Below are positions 1 to 10,996 of a DNA stretch of 64,000 bases, piece after piece (positions within the stretch are counted from its first letter, which is position 1; the number at the start of each line of letters is the position of its first letter). A program made the position numbers and the translations under genes. Source of the DNA: Aedes albopictus (taxonomy: Eukaryota > Arthropoda > Insecta > Diptera > Culicidae); the NCBI RefSeq assembly GCF_035046485.1, contig NC_085137.1:252486733-252550732 (forward strand). The letters are read 5' to 3'. The notes beneath the pieces are model-generated. The model made no database searches, had not been told where the DNA came from, and worked only from the letters and a program-made list of their open reading frames with translations.

Positions 1-114
1 GGTGCGGTTTTTTGACAGTTCGAAATGACATTTAGGATATTTCAACATTCTTCTATCAGGTAAGATAATAAGATTGCATACATAAATACGATGGCTTAGG
101 GGATGTAAATCAAA

Positions 115-1338
115 ATGGCAGAATTTTCATGCGCTGAGTGCGGACAAGCCTGCGGACGATCCTGCGTGGACCATATTGTCACGCTCCGTATCACCTTGGA
201 GCAAATCATTGAATTCCAAGAATCTCTCTACCTAGTATTCATTGGTTTTGAAAAAGTTTCGACCGTCTCAACCACGAACACTCAGACGCAAGGTTTCTTT
301 GAGAAAATCATCGGCCTAATTGAAGCACAGTACAAGGCATTTTCGTGCAGAGTACTGCACAACGGTATCTTGTCCGATTCCATCCGGGTCGTTGCTAGAG
401 TGAGGCAAGGTTGTATACCATCATCGCTACTGTTCCTCATTGTAATCTACGAGATCCTGGTAGATGCGATTGATCGTGAACCAATTCGGGGGTTGCTGTG
501 GCAGTCCATTACTATGGAGCACCTAAATGACTTCGAATTGTCTGATGATGACGTTGCTCTCCTCGCTCATCGGCGCTCGGATATGCAGTGCAGAGGAGGC
601 TCGATGATCTTGCCAATCGCTCCTCAACGACAGGTCTTGCCATCAACGTCAGTAACACCAAACCGTTAGATGTAAACACGGTCAACCATTACAGCTTTAC
701 GGTAGCTGGAAGAATGTTAAAAGCTTCCAATATCTTAGTAGCCAAATGGCGACCGATGGCGACACCTAGATCGACCTAGGTGCACGGATCAAGAAGACGA
801 GGGCTGCTTTTGCGAGTTTAAGAAATGTATGGAAAAAGAACCAGTTCAGTCGAACGTGAAATCTGTACTGCTATACGCCAGTGAAACCTGGTGTGTATCA
901 TTGGAGAACACGCAACGGCTGCAGGTCTTCATCAATAGATACTTGCGGTACATAATTCGTGCATGATGGCCTCACAATTGGATCTCCAACGTGAAGGGCC
1001 TCACAATTGGATCTCCAACGTGAAGGTCGATGTCATCAAATGCCGATAGCGACAGAAATTCGGGAGCAAAGTGGAGGTGGGTCGGCCACACTCTACGCAG
1101 GGGCGGAAACGAAATCTGCAAGTAATCGTTAGACTGGAACCTAGCAGGACATCGCAGCAGAGGAAGACCCAGAGGCTTATGGCGGCACAGTCTCAACAAC
1201 GAAATCGAGCAAGTCGACAGAAATTTGACCTGACCACAGGTCAAGGCGATGGCTGGCAATCGCCCAGGATGGAGATCTTTTAACTCGGCCCTTTTCACCA
1301 CTGTCGGTGCCCAGGACTGAAACTAAGCAGTAAGTAGC
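115..1338 (+). pseudogene. Decayed non-LTR retrotransposon (LINE), reverse-transcriptase and C-terminal part
   Basis: The translation at 115-669 carries a reverse-transcriptase stretch with RQGC, SPLLF-like and DDVALLAHR motifs. The following 670-1310 bases continue in other frames with LINE tail motifs (LLYASETWC-like around 870, VGHTLRRGGNE-like around 1080). Such a protein would copy LINE RNA into the genome by target-primed reverse transcription. There are several frameshifts and stops, and a 29-bp internal duplication at 968-1025. The 5' endonuclease half is absent. The 3' end is probably near 1338, where the sequence becomes a degenerate TAAG-type tail. The type resembles LINEs often annotated as craniofacial-development-protein-2-like; the exact clade is not resolved by eye. 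It is not a functional gene. Confidence 0.75.
968..1025. repeat. 29-bp perfect tandem duplication inside the LINE
   Basis: Bases 968-996 and 997-1025 are identical 29-mers (ggcctcacaattgg...). The second copy shifts the LINE frame, so this is a post-insertion scar. Confidence 0.9.
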
Positions 1339-1683
1339 TAAACGACCCGTGTAAAAATGAATCGGGTGAAGTTTTGTAGCGTAATTAGATTTATACTGTT
1401 TTTCAAAGAACTGAACATGAGCATGAGCATGAGCATGAGCATGATGAGCATGAGCATAGATGACCGCACAATTCGTAGTTGCTACTCCGTGATTGACCAG
1501 AACAATCGAAATTGCACAAGGAACAGGGCTTAGGACTAGCTTACTATTCTCAATGTACACAGGTCGAGAGCTCTCAACTTTAATAGGGTCAATAACGGCG
1601 CCGGCCACGTCCTTACGGTCATCGAGGATGGGAGGGAATGTTAATAAGACAAACGTTGTTATAAAGACCGCGAATCGCTGCAT
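1177..1683 (-). CDS. Possible small secreted protein, truncated or fused to LINE sequence
   Basis: An ATG at 1683-1681 opens a minus-strand frame whose first ~20 residues (MQRFAVFITTFVLLTFPPI) look like a signal peptide: a basic residue, a hydrophobic core, then a polar region. It continues with a VIDPIKVESS segment and a histidine/alanine run (HAHHAHAHAHAH) made by the GAGCAT microsatellite. The last third, below about 1340, is antisense LINE, so the native C-terminus is lost or the frame is fortuitous. An in-frame start upstream at 1788 is possible, but the signal-like start is preferred. A related DNA stretch recurs at 4089-4136, so the locus may belong to a dispersed repeat. The family is not recognised; function is unknown. 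Confidence 0.25.
   Translation of the reverse strand: MQRFAVFITTFVLLTFPPILDDRKDVAGAVIDPIKVESSRPVYIENSKLVLSPVPCAISIVLVNHGVATTNCAVIYAHAHHAHAHAHAHVQFFEKQYKSNYATKLHPIHFYTGRLATYCLVSVLGTDSGEKGRVKRSPSWAIASHRLDLWSGQISVDLLDFVVETVPP
1412..1458. repeat. GAGCAT hexanucleotide microsatellite
   Basis: Six to seven copies of gagcat, one of them shortened to atgagc, starting directly in the left 23-bp direct repeat. On the minus strand it encodes alternating His-Ala. Confidence 0.9.
1603..1650. repeat. Dispersed repeat segment, copy 1
   Basis: This stretch (ggccacgtccttacggtc and following) matches 4089-4136 over about 45 bp with scattered mismatches. It is therefore repetitive, not unique coding sequence. 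Confidence 0.5.
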
Positions 1684-1909
1684 CTCCACGTTTGTCTCAG
1701 GAAGGATTTTTTTGTTAGTAGGGTAAGGTACATTGTCAGTCCGGGAGTTGGTTGGTGATATGATTTGACAATGGATCAATATACACAAACCGCCGTTAAC
1801 AACCGACCGTTAACTTTTCGACGTAAAAACTAGCCAAAAAGAAAATTCTATCGCGCGTCTCCACTCCACTAGGGAGCAGAAACCTTTAGTCTATTCCACA
1901 CAGAAATAC

Positions 1910-1952
1910 ACTGAACGCGACTCACTTGTCAGCGCTCGGATTTTTTATTTTT
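1910..1952 (-). promoter_or_regulatory. Possible core promoter for the small secreted ORF
   Basis: On the minus strand an AATAAAAAA TATA-like run (1941-1952) lies about 34 bp upstream of a TCAGT arthropod initiator (1914-1910). The candidate ATG is about 230 bp further downstream. The motifs are weak and common, so this is suggestive only. Confidence 0.2.
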
Positions 1953-2242
1953 CGACCGGCGAGCCCGAACTAACACTTTTCACTCTTCTGTGTAAATGCA
2001 AAAAATGCAAGAAAATATTTATTATCAACTAAAACTATACTGGAACTAGCACGACGGGGAGCAAAAAATTCGGAACCGACTCGATCCACGACCACGACGC
2101 GTTCACCGCACACGAAATGCTCACATCGAAATACAAAATAGAAAAGGGGAAAAATAATCGAACGACCGAAGCAAAAGCGCGCGACACCGGCACCCGGACG
2201 AAATCTCCTTCACACACTCTTTTTCAAAGAACTGAACATGAG

Positions 2243-3147
2243 GAACTCATTATTTCATTACTTGAAATAAGAAACCAATAACTTCTTCGTAACAATTTTC
2301 CCACTAAAATGTTTTGACCACACCAAAACCTCATCTCGGCGCCACTGGCTCTGAACCAATTCAAATCCGACGCAACCCTACCAAACCGAATCCTAATTCC
2401 GATCCGACCGGGGGAATATCGATTGGCGAACCAGGCCCCATTCGGTGGATTACATTTTCATATTTCATTTAGCTCCTGCTCCCCAATCAAAAAGGCTGCC
2501 ACGCCACACTGCCAAATGTATGTATGTATCTAAAATGTGCCACACAATTCAACGACGATGGCAGCGGCAGCAGCAGCCAAACGAGGATTAATATTTCAGT
2601 GGCACTAGAGCGGATACGGATAATGGCTTTCGCTACTGCGGCCGTTTCCTCCTTCCGCTGGCTGCTGTGCCAAATCCGCATCCCGTCTCGTGCTTCCGCT
2701 GCTGGGCTAGATTTTCCCATATGCGCGTGAGGAAGGGCAAAACCCCGTTCGTTACCATCCGCCCGGCACATCTTCGATATGGATAGCTGTCTTGCCTCTC
2801 TCTATTCTATAGGTACCGGGAAATCCCAACCCAGCACGCAGGTAGATACCGTTCCAAATCCATAGGTACGGCGACGCTGACTGCCAGCCACACCGCATTG
2901 CCATTACCGCAGAGGTTACCGAATTTGTTTTACATATTTATGAATTTTCCCGCGGCAGCCTTGGCAACCGGCGAAGGTTCTATGTCTTTGTCATCCCTAT
3001 TACAAATGATTCCTAGGCAAGGTATCCTGCAAAAGGATACATCTCATTTTTCTCGGTTGGTATAACTCGTCAAATCCAATTGAAGGTTTCGACAAATGAT
3101 TATTCATTTCGTGTAATCCAACACGGTAACATGAACATGAAAAATAA
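2243..3147. other. No gene recognised
   Basis: Contains CAG/GCA-rich low complexity around 2560-2580 and short ORFs without recognisable domains. No repeat structure or splice-linked frame was convincing. Confidence 0.4.
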
Positions 3148-3964
3148 AGACTGTTTCAGAAATTATAAATACACTAACGATAAACTGACAATATCAAAAA
3201 AAGTTTCTTCGAGCTCTTATAGTAAACATGCTAACAAAGCAAATAATACAAATTTTGTTGATGTTTCTGGTAAAAGTTAAAAAATTGGGCTCTGTAAACT
3301 AGATGATTAAAATTTGAAGTTGCACAAAGTAGTCAAAAAATGTAGCATAGTAGAAAAGAAAAAAATCTCACAGATAAAATATTTAATTTCCCAACACAAT
3401 AAAAATGGCTGTATCGATAATAAAAGATACTTCTCGATTGGTAAGAGTAATTTTTTATGGAATATTTGATAAAGAACCACCATTACGGGCCTTCTCAATA
3501 CAGACATTTTTGTTTCAAATTTACCAACAACACCAATAGCAACAAACGTTAAGCAAACGAATGTCTTAATTACTGCTTACTGCATTCGTTTTTACTGTAT
3601 GACAAGCTTAGCTATCTGAAGGATCGAAGAGCTGAAAAAATAAGTTTGTTTAGATTAGATGCGTTCAGGAAAGCTAATAGATGACGAAAAGGAACACTGA
3701 AGGCATTTTATATTATTCACGGTGAGTTCTTTCCTGTTTGTATTATGGCGCTTGTATTTTTTTTTTTTTTTTGTAAAAATGTGAATCCCGTACTTATTTA
3801 ATGTTGCCATTCATTTTAAACTTCAACTTGTAAATAAAGGGGGTCAGGGGTACTTTTCTTTTTGTTTCAGAGAGCGAGTATAGGCACTTAAGCCTTAGGC
3901 ATAGGCCAGGACCAGGACACTGTAAATATCACTGTCCCATCCCAAGAAATTGCGCTGATATGGA

Positions 3965-3989
3965 GTAGCATAGCATAGCATAGCATAGC
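3965..3989. repeat. TAGCA pentanucleotide microsatellite
   Basis: About five tandem copies of tagca/agcat. Confidence 0.85.
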
Positions 3990-4088
3990 CGACCGTACAC
4001 ACACTGTCAATGGAGACGTGAAATGCGCCAGAAAAGTTGCCTGGGAGTTGACAAACCTTTCATTGAACGATCTCTTTGTTTAACACCT

Positions 4089-4136
4089 GGCCAGGTCCTT
4101 ACGATCAGCGAGGATGGGGAGGAAATGTTGATTAGA
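4089..4136. repeat. Dispersed repeat segment, copy 2
   Basis: Same sequence family as 1603-1650 (ccttacgatcagcgaggatg). Confidence 0.5.
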
Positions 4137-4403
4137 TATCTATGATAAGATAATGTCCAAGAACTTGGGCCACCTCATAGATATCTGGAGTTGGAAGTTG
4201 GATGGGGAGGTATATGGGAAGCTTTCCATGGCGAAAAAGCAAAGCGTGTTGTTGATTAACATTTAAGAATTGTCATTTACCTGATTACCGCTGGAAAAGT
4301 AAACCTTTGTAGCAAAAAGTTAAGGTTGTTTAATCTCTCCATAATTTAACTATGCTAGATCGTCATCCGGAATGATTCGGCTTTGAAGCAGCAACACCAG
4401 AAA

Positions 4404-4502
4404 ATGACAGCTGTGAGGAACCTGCTGTCCGAGTCCAGACGCCGCCGGGAATCCAGTTTCGTGAATTATCTGGTGAAATCTGGCGAATCAGCGTACCGTT
4501 GA
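4404..4502 (+). other. Short open frame of unknown status
   Basis: A 32-residue frame (MTAVRNLLSESRRRRE and on) reads like a helical, arginine-rich protein fragment and lies between the inner direct repeats. It has no recognised domain. It could be an exon remnant or chance. Confidence 0.15.
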
Positions 4503-5395
4503 AAATTACCATAGCCGGTCACCAGATTGTGAAAGAAAAAACGGCACATATCGGACAATTCAGCAACTGCGGCCAAGAGTCCATCATCAGAAGTTCCAGC
4601 TGTATTCTTCCTATAGCTCAACACAATTTGATTTCTGAATTTTCATCTTTACACAAAAAACTTCACCAATAGCACTAAACGGTTGACATCAGCCGAATTC
4701 TATTTAAGTCCAAGAAATTGCGCTGATATGGAGTGTGCATAAACTTTCTTAGCCACGCCACTCCCACCGATTCAACGTACAAAACTTATTCCCCTAAAAA
4801 TGAAACAGTTGGTACGGTTGTCTCCGTTTCTTCAATTATCAAATTCAAAAACTTGCGTCAATCATGTTATTCATAAGTGGATAATCTGATTGCCGCAAAT
4901 TTTTGAATTGTCTTCAAACCCATTAGTCTGCACAGTGGGCCTGGCCGTTTCAATATTTGTGTCATGTCGCAGATATGCTACAAATATTAATGCTGACTAG
5001 AAAATATCGGAAGAAATTCCGGTATTTCCAGGATGCTTTTCAACACTGGCTGTGCAAGCACTAGTATAGATTAGAATAAAATAGAATTAGATGCGTTCAG
5101 GAAAGCTAAGGAACTGTGTGGTAGTTCTTATGTTCCGTAGAAAACCTTAAAAAATAAGAAACTTGATCTCCGAAAAAATGCTATACACACTGTGAAAGAA
5201 GTTGGTGAAAATTATTAGAACAGTTCATTTAATTCAATAAACAAAGTGTATTTATAATTTCTGAAACAGTCTATATTGAAGCATTATTTTCGTAGTGAGG
5301 AAAAACGTATAGAAAACCGCTATTGTAGAAGTATTTAGTTCAGAACGACTCTGTTTTTTAGGTCGTGAACAGGAGACGTTGGATCAGCCTGTGCG

Positions 5396-7743
5396 TTGCT
5401 GCAATTCAGCAGTTGCGGTTGCCTAGATATAGAGAGCGTGAACCCCATAACCTGTTCCATAATGATGGGAAAGCAGTTGAAGCGAGTTAAAAAGTATAAA
5501 CCGATTAGCGAACGAATCTGCAACTTCAAGTTGATCAACATCTATACGACGACAAATGATAAACCCTATGACATCAAGTCCTGGTTCTACGAATGTCCCG
5601 ATACGGGGTCTTCTTCTGTAGGTGCCTTCACGGTGGTCGATCGAGCAGTTCACGCAGGTCCTGGACTGTATGACGACCATGCTAACAGGGCGTAGGCTAG
5701 TTGTAATAGCAGGTGACTTCAATGCCTGGGTCGTAGAATGGGGAAGCCGTTTTACGAACCAGCTCGGTCATATCCTGCTAAAGAAACTGGCAATGCTGGA
5801 TGTCGACCTGGCTAATGTAATATTGACATTACCTTTTGTAGTCCTGGCCTAATAAGTAGTTCGAACTGGAGAGTAGACGATAGTTATACTCACAGCGATC
5901 ACCTGGCGGTTCACTACAGTATCGACTACAACAACAGCGGGTAGAGAAAGAGGCTCGACTAGGCCTAGTCAACCTCTCGAAGGTGAAAAACACCATACTT
6001 CGAAGAACGGGTATTTGGGGCGGCGGCGCTTCGCCGTGAGTGAAACCTACTTGGCTTTAGAGGTGACGAGCTGGTAGTGGTGCTCTCGCGTGCACCATGC
6101 CTAGCCAAGTCCACCCTAGAAATGGGAGACCACCGGCTTACTGGTGGACTCAAGCGATTGCGGACCTATTAGGGCTACGGGCTACGCGGCCGATGCAGCG
6201 AGCTTGATCTGAGGAAGAGCGAAACGTAGGTGGGTGGCAGTCGCCGCTGCTACAGTCGCGATGAAGACCCAGATAAGAGCAACCAACAAGATACCCTCAA
6301 ATATCTGTCAGAGTGCCAATGCAAATTCGTGGAGTGATACCTACTGGATCGTGATGGTCAAGACGAGAGGTGCAATGGCTCCTACAGAGCAGTCTCCAGA
6401 GATGTCGAAGGCGATCATCGGGGGGCTTTTTCCGCGTCAAGATCCTAATGTTTTGCCTCTTTTCAGGGACAGACAGGTAAAGGGGCTGGCGATGAGGAAA
6501 GGGTCACCGATGTGAAACTTGCGGGGATAGCAAAGTCTCTTAGCGTAGGTAAGGCCGCAGGTCCGGACCGAGTTCCGAACCTGGCCTTAAAAGTATCTAT
6601 TGCAGATGCTCCCGGGATGTTCATGTCAGCTATGCAGAAATGCCTGGACGAGTGAGTTTTCCCAGAGGTTTGGAAGCGACAGTGTCTGGTTCTATTGCCA
6701 AAGGTGGGGAAATCACCCGGAGCCTTATCGGTGTATAGATCAATATGGTTGATCGACACAGTGGGGAAGGTGCTCGAAAAGATCATGCTCAATAGAATGT
6801 TGAGGTACACCGAGGTCTCTCGAGCAGCCAGTTCGGCTTCCACGAGGGGAGGTCGACCGTAGACGCTATCCTGTCGGTGACAAAAATCGCCGAGATAACA
6901 CTGGATGACTCTGGATGTAAGGAACGCATTTAATAGCGCCAGATGGCCAGCTATTGCCGATGCGCTCCTGCATCTGGAGATACCCGGGTGCGTGTACAAG
7001 ATTCTCGGAAATTACTTCCAGAATCGAGTACTAGTTTATAACGCAGAGGTGGATCAAAAATTCTTTCACATAACCTTAGGAGTCCCGCCAGGTTCCATTC
7101 TGGGTCCGGTGTTATGGAATGTCATGTACGACGAGGTGTTGAGGTTAGAGTTGCGGGTGGGAGTGGAGATTGCCGGCTTTGCTGACGACATTACGCTCGA
7201 AGTCTACGGTGAGACGATCGAACAAGTGGAATTGACTACCACCCAGCCGGTGATATCACGTCGAAGCGCTCCGTCAAACACTTGGGCGTGATGATCGACG
7301 ATAAGCTCACCTTAGGTAGCAACGTTGATTGATTATGCCTGTAAAAGAGCCTCCACAACTATAGTGGCACCGTCTCGGACAATGGCCAACAATTCTGCGG
7401 TGTATGCCAGCAAGCGCAAGCTTCTGGCTTGTGTCGCATCGTCCATACTAAAGCATTGCGGCTCGGTTTGGGCACAGCGCTAAGCACTAAAAGCTACCGT
7501 GATAAGCTGGAAAGTACTTAAAGGATAATTTTCCCGAAGGTTGCGAGCACGTACCGTGCCGTGTCACACGATGCGCTCTGCGTCATCACTGGTATGGTGT
7601 CTATCGGTATCGGTTGCTTTACAAGAGGTGGTCCAAGGGTTCGACTTCGTAGGTCATACCGGTGCCCTGCGGTCGAAATCGACCCTTACAGCGATTAAGT
7701 GGCCGCGGAGAGAACATACAGGTAGCGTTGCTGTCATGGCGTC
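5396..7743 (+). pseudogene. Decayed R1-clade-like LINE (endonuclease, reverse transcriptase, 3' UTR start)
   Basis: Pieces in several frames follow LINE ORF2 order. The endonuclease part (AGDFNAWVVEWGS at 5706-5745, then a THSDHLAVHYS segment near 5890) is followed by RT segments (SSQFGFHEGRSTVDAILS at about 6815-6880, TLDVRNAFNSA at 6905-6937, PPGSILGPVLWNVMYDEVL near 7087-7140, and the catalytic FADDITLEVYGE near 7178). The family nicks target DNA and reverse-transcribes its own RNA. Stops and frameshifts are frequent, for example an in-frame stop near 6655. Sequence after about 7620 matches the LINE 3' untranslated region also seen at 16925-17060. It ends abruptly against an inverted LINE copy at 7744. 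The assignment to R1 rests on motif style, not on a search. Confidence 0.8.
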
Positions 7744-8790
7744 GGTCTTTTTTTTTCTTCTAAACCATAGGGGGATAAGTCTGCTCAATAGACACCCTAA
7801 CAGGAAGGTTAGGGTAGTGTGGGGTTAGGGCCGTCTTCTACAACACTAGTAAAAGCCGGGGCTACTCTCTCCTCGACCCACTAAAACATATTCCTATGGT
7901 CGCCAAACCCTACGTCTCTCCGGAACCACCAAGAAGGTATTGCTTCAGAGAGGGGCTAGTGCACATCGCACCCACAAGGTTAGCTGCCGTAGCATAGCAG
8001 CAACGAGCATCGATGACTCGCTCTGGAGTCATCACAGTCCATCACTGTAGCATGCTGGCGCTTAGCCAGTTTCCCGAGTGGTCCTCACCACTCCCTTTGT
8101 CTTCGGAAGGCGGGCAGGGTCAACCCCACCCGCGCCCAACTGCTTTGCCGACATCAAGAACTGATGCCCACGTGCAACCCGATCTGACCTGCCCGTAAGA
8201 AAGGATCACTACCCTTCAGGCCCTATCAGATGCACCCGAAGGTTGCAGAAAGCAGGGTCTCACCTACCCCGACCCTTGCCGGGGACCCCTTTCCAACCGC
8301 GGGCTCGGATCCAACCCAGTAGACCGACGCCACGACAGCACCGCTACCGGGACTTCCTCTCCGCGGCCACTTAATCGCTGTAAGGGTCGATCTCGACCGC
8401 AGCACACCGGTATGACCTACGAAGCCGACTTCGAACCCCTGGACCACCTCTTGTACTGCATCTGGACTAGCCATTCTCCGAGTCCACGCGCCACCTCCTC
8501 TGTAGCTCCCAGACGATATGGGTGGTAGCCGTTGAAACGGCATTCCAGCTAACCTCATCCCTACACATCCTCTGGACCAAGTTGTCCGCAGTTGTGTCCT
8601 CCCCGCATGTGGCAAGCATGCGGTCACGCATTGTGCGAAAACGCGGGCACACGAACAAAACGTGTTTCGCCGTTTCCTCTAAACCATTGCACACTGGGCA
8701 TTCGGGAGAATCCGCATGCCTGAAACGGTGTAGATACTGTCGGAAGCAACCATGACCTGTAAGGACCTGTGTCAGGTGGAATGTAACGTG
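7744..8790 (-). pseudogene. 5'-truncated R1-like LINE: C-terminal zinc motif plus 3' UTR
   Basis: On the minus strand 8790-8467 encodes the end of a LINE polyprotein. It has a C-x2-C-x8-H-x4-C motif (CPVCNGLEETAKHVLFVC) followed by the VQRMCRDEVSWNAV segment and a stop. Below it is a ~720-bp 3' UTR ending in an A-rich tail (T-run at 7747-7753 on the plus strand). The same C-terminus and UTR recur at 16622-17700 on the plus strand. The copy abuts another LINE piece tail-to-tail at 7744 and a third head-to-head at about 8790. Confidence 0.8.
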
Positions 8791-9200
8791 GCGTCGGTCT
8801 ACTGGGTTGGATCCGAGCCAGCGGATGGAAAGGGGTCCCCGGCAATAAGGTCGGAGCTGGTGGAGGCCCGATGTCAGCACGTCCGTCTACGTGTTGGCCG
8901 GAAGGGCCTTAATTGCGGGAAGGTCAAATCATTGTGCACGCGGTACCAGTTCTTGATACTTGCTGTGCAGTTGGAAGCAGACTTGGTGTTGACCCTGCCT
9001 GACTGCCGAGCCAGCATGCTACCTTGGTGGAGTCTCCAAAGCAAGTCATCGATGTTCGTTGCTGAAGGCTACGCAGGTAACATCGAGGGTGCGATGCGCA
9101 CTAGCCCCTCTCTGAAGCAATATCTTCTAGGTGATTCCGGAGAGACGAAGGGTTTGTGGACCATGGGAATGTTATTTGGTGGATCGAGGAAAGAGTAGTC
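8791..9200 (+). mobile_element. R1-like LINE 3' UTR fragment
   Basis: The sequence from gtctactgggttggatccga onward matches the 3' UTR at 17060-17520 in the same order, including cgatgttcgttgctg and cactagcccctctctgaagc. It is non-coding; open frames here are incidental. Confidence 0.7.
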
Positions 9201-9767
9201 CTGGCTTTCATTTTGACGTAGGACTACGTCTCTCTTTTCTATACCGGGTGTCATTCTAAATTTTCAGAAATCGGCCGCGTTACGTTTGAAGTGGAGATTT
9301 TGAGCGTTAATAACCCAGACATTTCTCGTTGAATTTTCAAAATTTCGGCTCCAATCGATTGGAAATCTCTACACCAATTATGTCCAATATTAACATTTGC
9401 TGATTTTCAATAACAAACTATTGAAAAATTGGGAAAAGTGAACCCATGTTTATTCCAGCCAATCACGATCGAGCACATTTTGGATGCTCCCGTCGAATAT
9501 AAAAGCTACTGCTTCTTCGCATCTTCCCTCATTTGTCTTTGTCGTCTCGAAGTGAACGCATCGAACGAGAGCTGCCCACTTTCTTCGCTTGCGTTTTCGC
9601 TCATTCTTCTTTGACGGCCGTGTCGGCTCGGTGGCGGTGGTTTTCGGCAAGGGTGCTGTTGCACATTCACCTTCTAACCGTCTAACGCGGCAGACCAAGG
9701 AAGTGTTTGAACATCGGATTGATCGACGGTGGTGGCAGAGGCAGCAGCAAAATCCGGAATCGCACCC
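9201..9767 (+). repeat. Leader segment of the 9.2-12.8 kb tandem repeat field
   Basis: Begins with gacgtaggactacgtc and runs through AT-rich sequence into a TATA box at 9498-9504 and a GC-rich block. No domain-bearing ORF. The downstream part joins the tandem units. The upstream part is unlike the other units, suggesting a distinct promoter-bearing version of the family. Confidence 0.4.
9498..9531 (+). promoter_or_regulatory. Candidate core promoter (TATA + initiator)
   Basis: TATAAAA at 9498-9504 lies 31 bp upstream of the A of a TCATTT initiator (TCAKTY consensus) at 9529-9534. A run of TTTCTTCG-type pyrimidine sequence follows. No downstream gene with a recognisable product is present. 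Confidence 0.4.
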
Positions 9768-10041
9768 ACGGCAGCAAGCGGCGGGCCAATTTTCGACGGC
9801 TTCCAGCAAACAGCACGGAGAAATCCAACACGCATTGCGTGGCATGATGAATTGACTTCAATTTCTTCCTAAAACCGTCCATAATTCAAACGGTTCTTTG
9901 CAGGACCATCGAAAATGCTTCTTAGAAAGTTAATTGGATAAATTTCCTCCATAGACCGAGAAAGTGTAGTGAAAACAAATAGTGAAAGATTGAATTCTTG
10001 GTGGTGGTTCAGCAACAGTGAAGGCGATCACTAATCTCATC
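9768..10041 (+). repeat. Tandem unit 1 (short)
   Basis: Begins cggcagcaagcggcgggcca and contains aacacgcattgcgtggcatg. It lacks the promoter block of the longer units. Confidence 0.6.
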
Positions 10042-10737
10042 CACGGCAGCAAGCGGCGGGCCAATTTTCGACGGCGTTCAGCATTCAGCACGGGAAAATC
10101 TAACACGCATTGCGTGGCATGATTAATTCATGTCAATTTTCTGTCTGAAATCGTTCAATATTCAAACGGTTCTTTTCAGGACCCTAGCTAATTATTCCTC
10201 AAGAGTTGTGAATCAGATAATTATTTCATTCCATCGCTCGGTAGAAGTGTGGTGCAACCGAAAAGTGAAAAATTGTATTTTTTGTGGCCCCGCAACAATA
10301 ATGATGCCGGCCACTAATGATTCCACCAGGAATTTTTACGTTTTGTCCTATCCAGACCATTTTTCGTGAAACATTGTTTAATTTAATCATTTTTCGAATT
10401 AAAATAAACTAAATCTTCCAATATGTTGGTAACTTTATTTGTTAAATGAAAATTTTCTCATTTCTCGGTTGATTAACCGTTTCAAGCGTCTGGTGCAAGC
10501 GGGGCGGGTCACGCAAACGAAATAATCTGGAAAGCCAGCCGAATGGGAGGAGCTTCATCTGCAAATCTAGGGGCATAAAAACTGTTCCCTCTGATTTCTT
10601 TCGTCATTTTCGTTGGATCAGTCAGGCAGGGTGGATGTCACCTCCACAGCTGAGCAGTGGCACATCAACCCAGCCGCAACTCTCGGCTATCGTGCGGACA
10701 GCACCAGGAATCTCATTTCGGTTGCATCCTGTATTTA
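10042..10737 (+). repeat. Tandem unit 2 (~700 bp)
   Basis: Repeats the order of unit 1 (cggcagcaagcggcgg, acgcattgcgtggcat). It then adds cgtgaaacattg, an AT-rich block, a gggcgggtc block and a promoter-like block at 10574-10606. The frame at 10130-10369 has no domain and is not supported as coding. Confidence 0.7.
10574..10606 (+). promoter_or_regulatory. Candidate core promoter, tandem unit 2
   Basis: CATAAAA at 10574-10580; the A of TCATTT is at 10606. The spacing from the TATA T is 30 bp. The upstream ggaggagcttcatctgc is conserved between units. Confidence 0.45.
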
Positions 10738-10996
10738 GCAAGGAGAAAACCAACACGCATTGCGTGACATGATATTTTCATGCCATTTTGTTCCTAAAAT
10801 CGTCAATTATCCAACGGTCCTTATCAGGACCACCGAAAATAATTCCTCAAGAGTTGTAAATCAGATAATTTCATTCCATGGATCAAGAAAAGTGTGGTTC
10901 AATCGAAAAATGAAAAAATGAATTCCGGCCACTAATCGTTCCTGCCAGAATTTAGCAACGCATTGTCCTATCAGAACCATTTTTCGTGAAACATTG

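Larger units (their letters stand above)
1399..2242. repeat. 23-bp direct repeats bounding a 798-bp cassette
   Basis: Bases 1399-1421 and 2220-2242 are the same 23-mer (core caaagaactgaacatgag). They enclose 798 bp holding the candidate secreted ORF start and a GC-rich upstream region. The perfect match suggests a target-site duplication or a repair duplication. Confidence 0.85.
3942..4734. repeat. 25-bp direct repeat pair (inner)
   Basis: 3942-3966 and 4710-4734 are identical (core ccaagaaattgcgctgatat). The left copy runs directly into a TAGCA microsatellite at 3965-3989. Confidence 0.85.
3654..5109. repeat. 24-bp direct repeat pair (outer)
   Basis: 3654-3677 and 5086-5109 are identical (core gatgcgttcaggaaagctaa). 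They enclose a second direct-repeat pair. Confidence 0.85.
3148..5272. repeat. 28-bp perfect inverted repeat pair 2.1 kb apart
   Basis: Bases 3148-3175 and 5245-5272 are exact reverse complements (core ctgtttcagaaattataaat). No target-site duplication was found at the outer edges. They could be the ends of an old element or two copies of a short repeat in opposite orientation. Confidence 0.75.

Noticed and set aside
1493..1726. 77-codon plus-strand frame
   Set aside because: It mirrors the candidate secreted ORF and has no features of its own.
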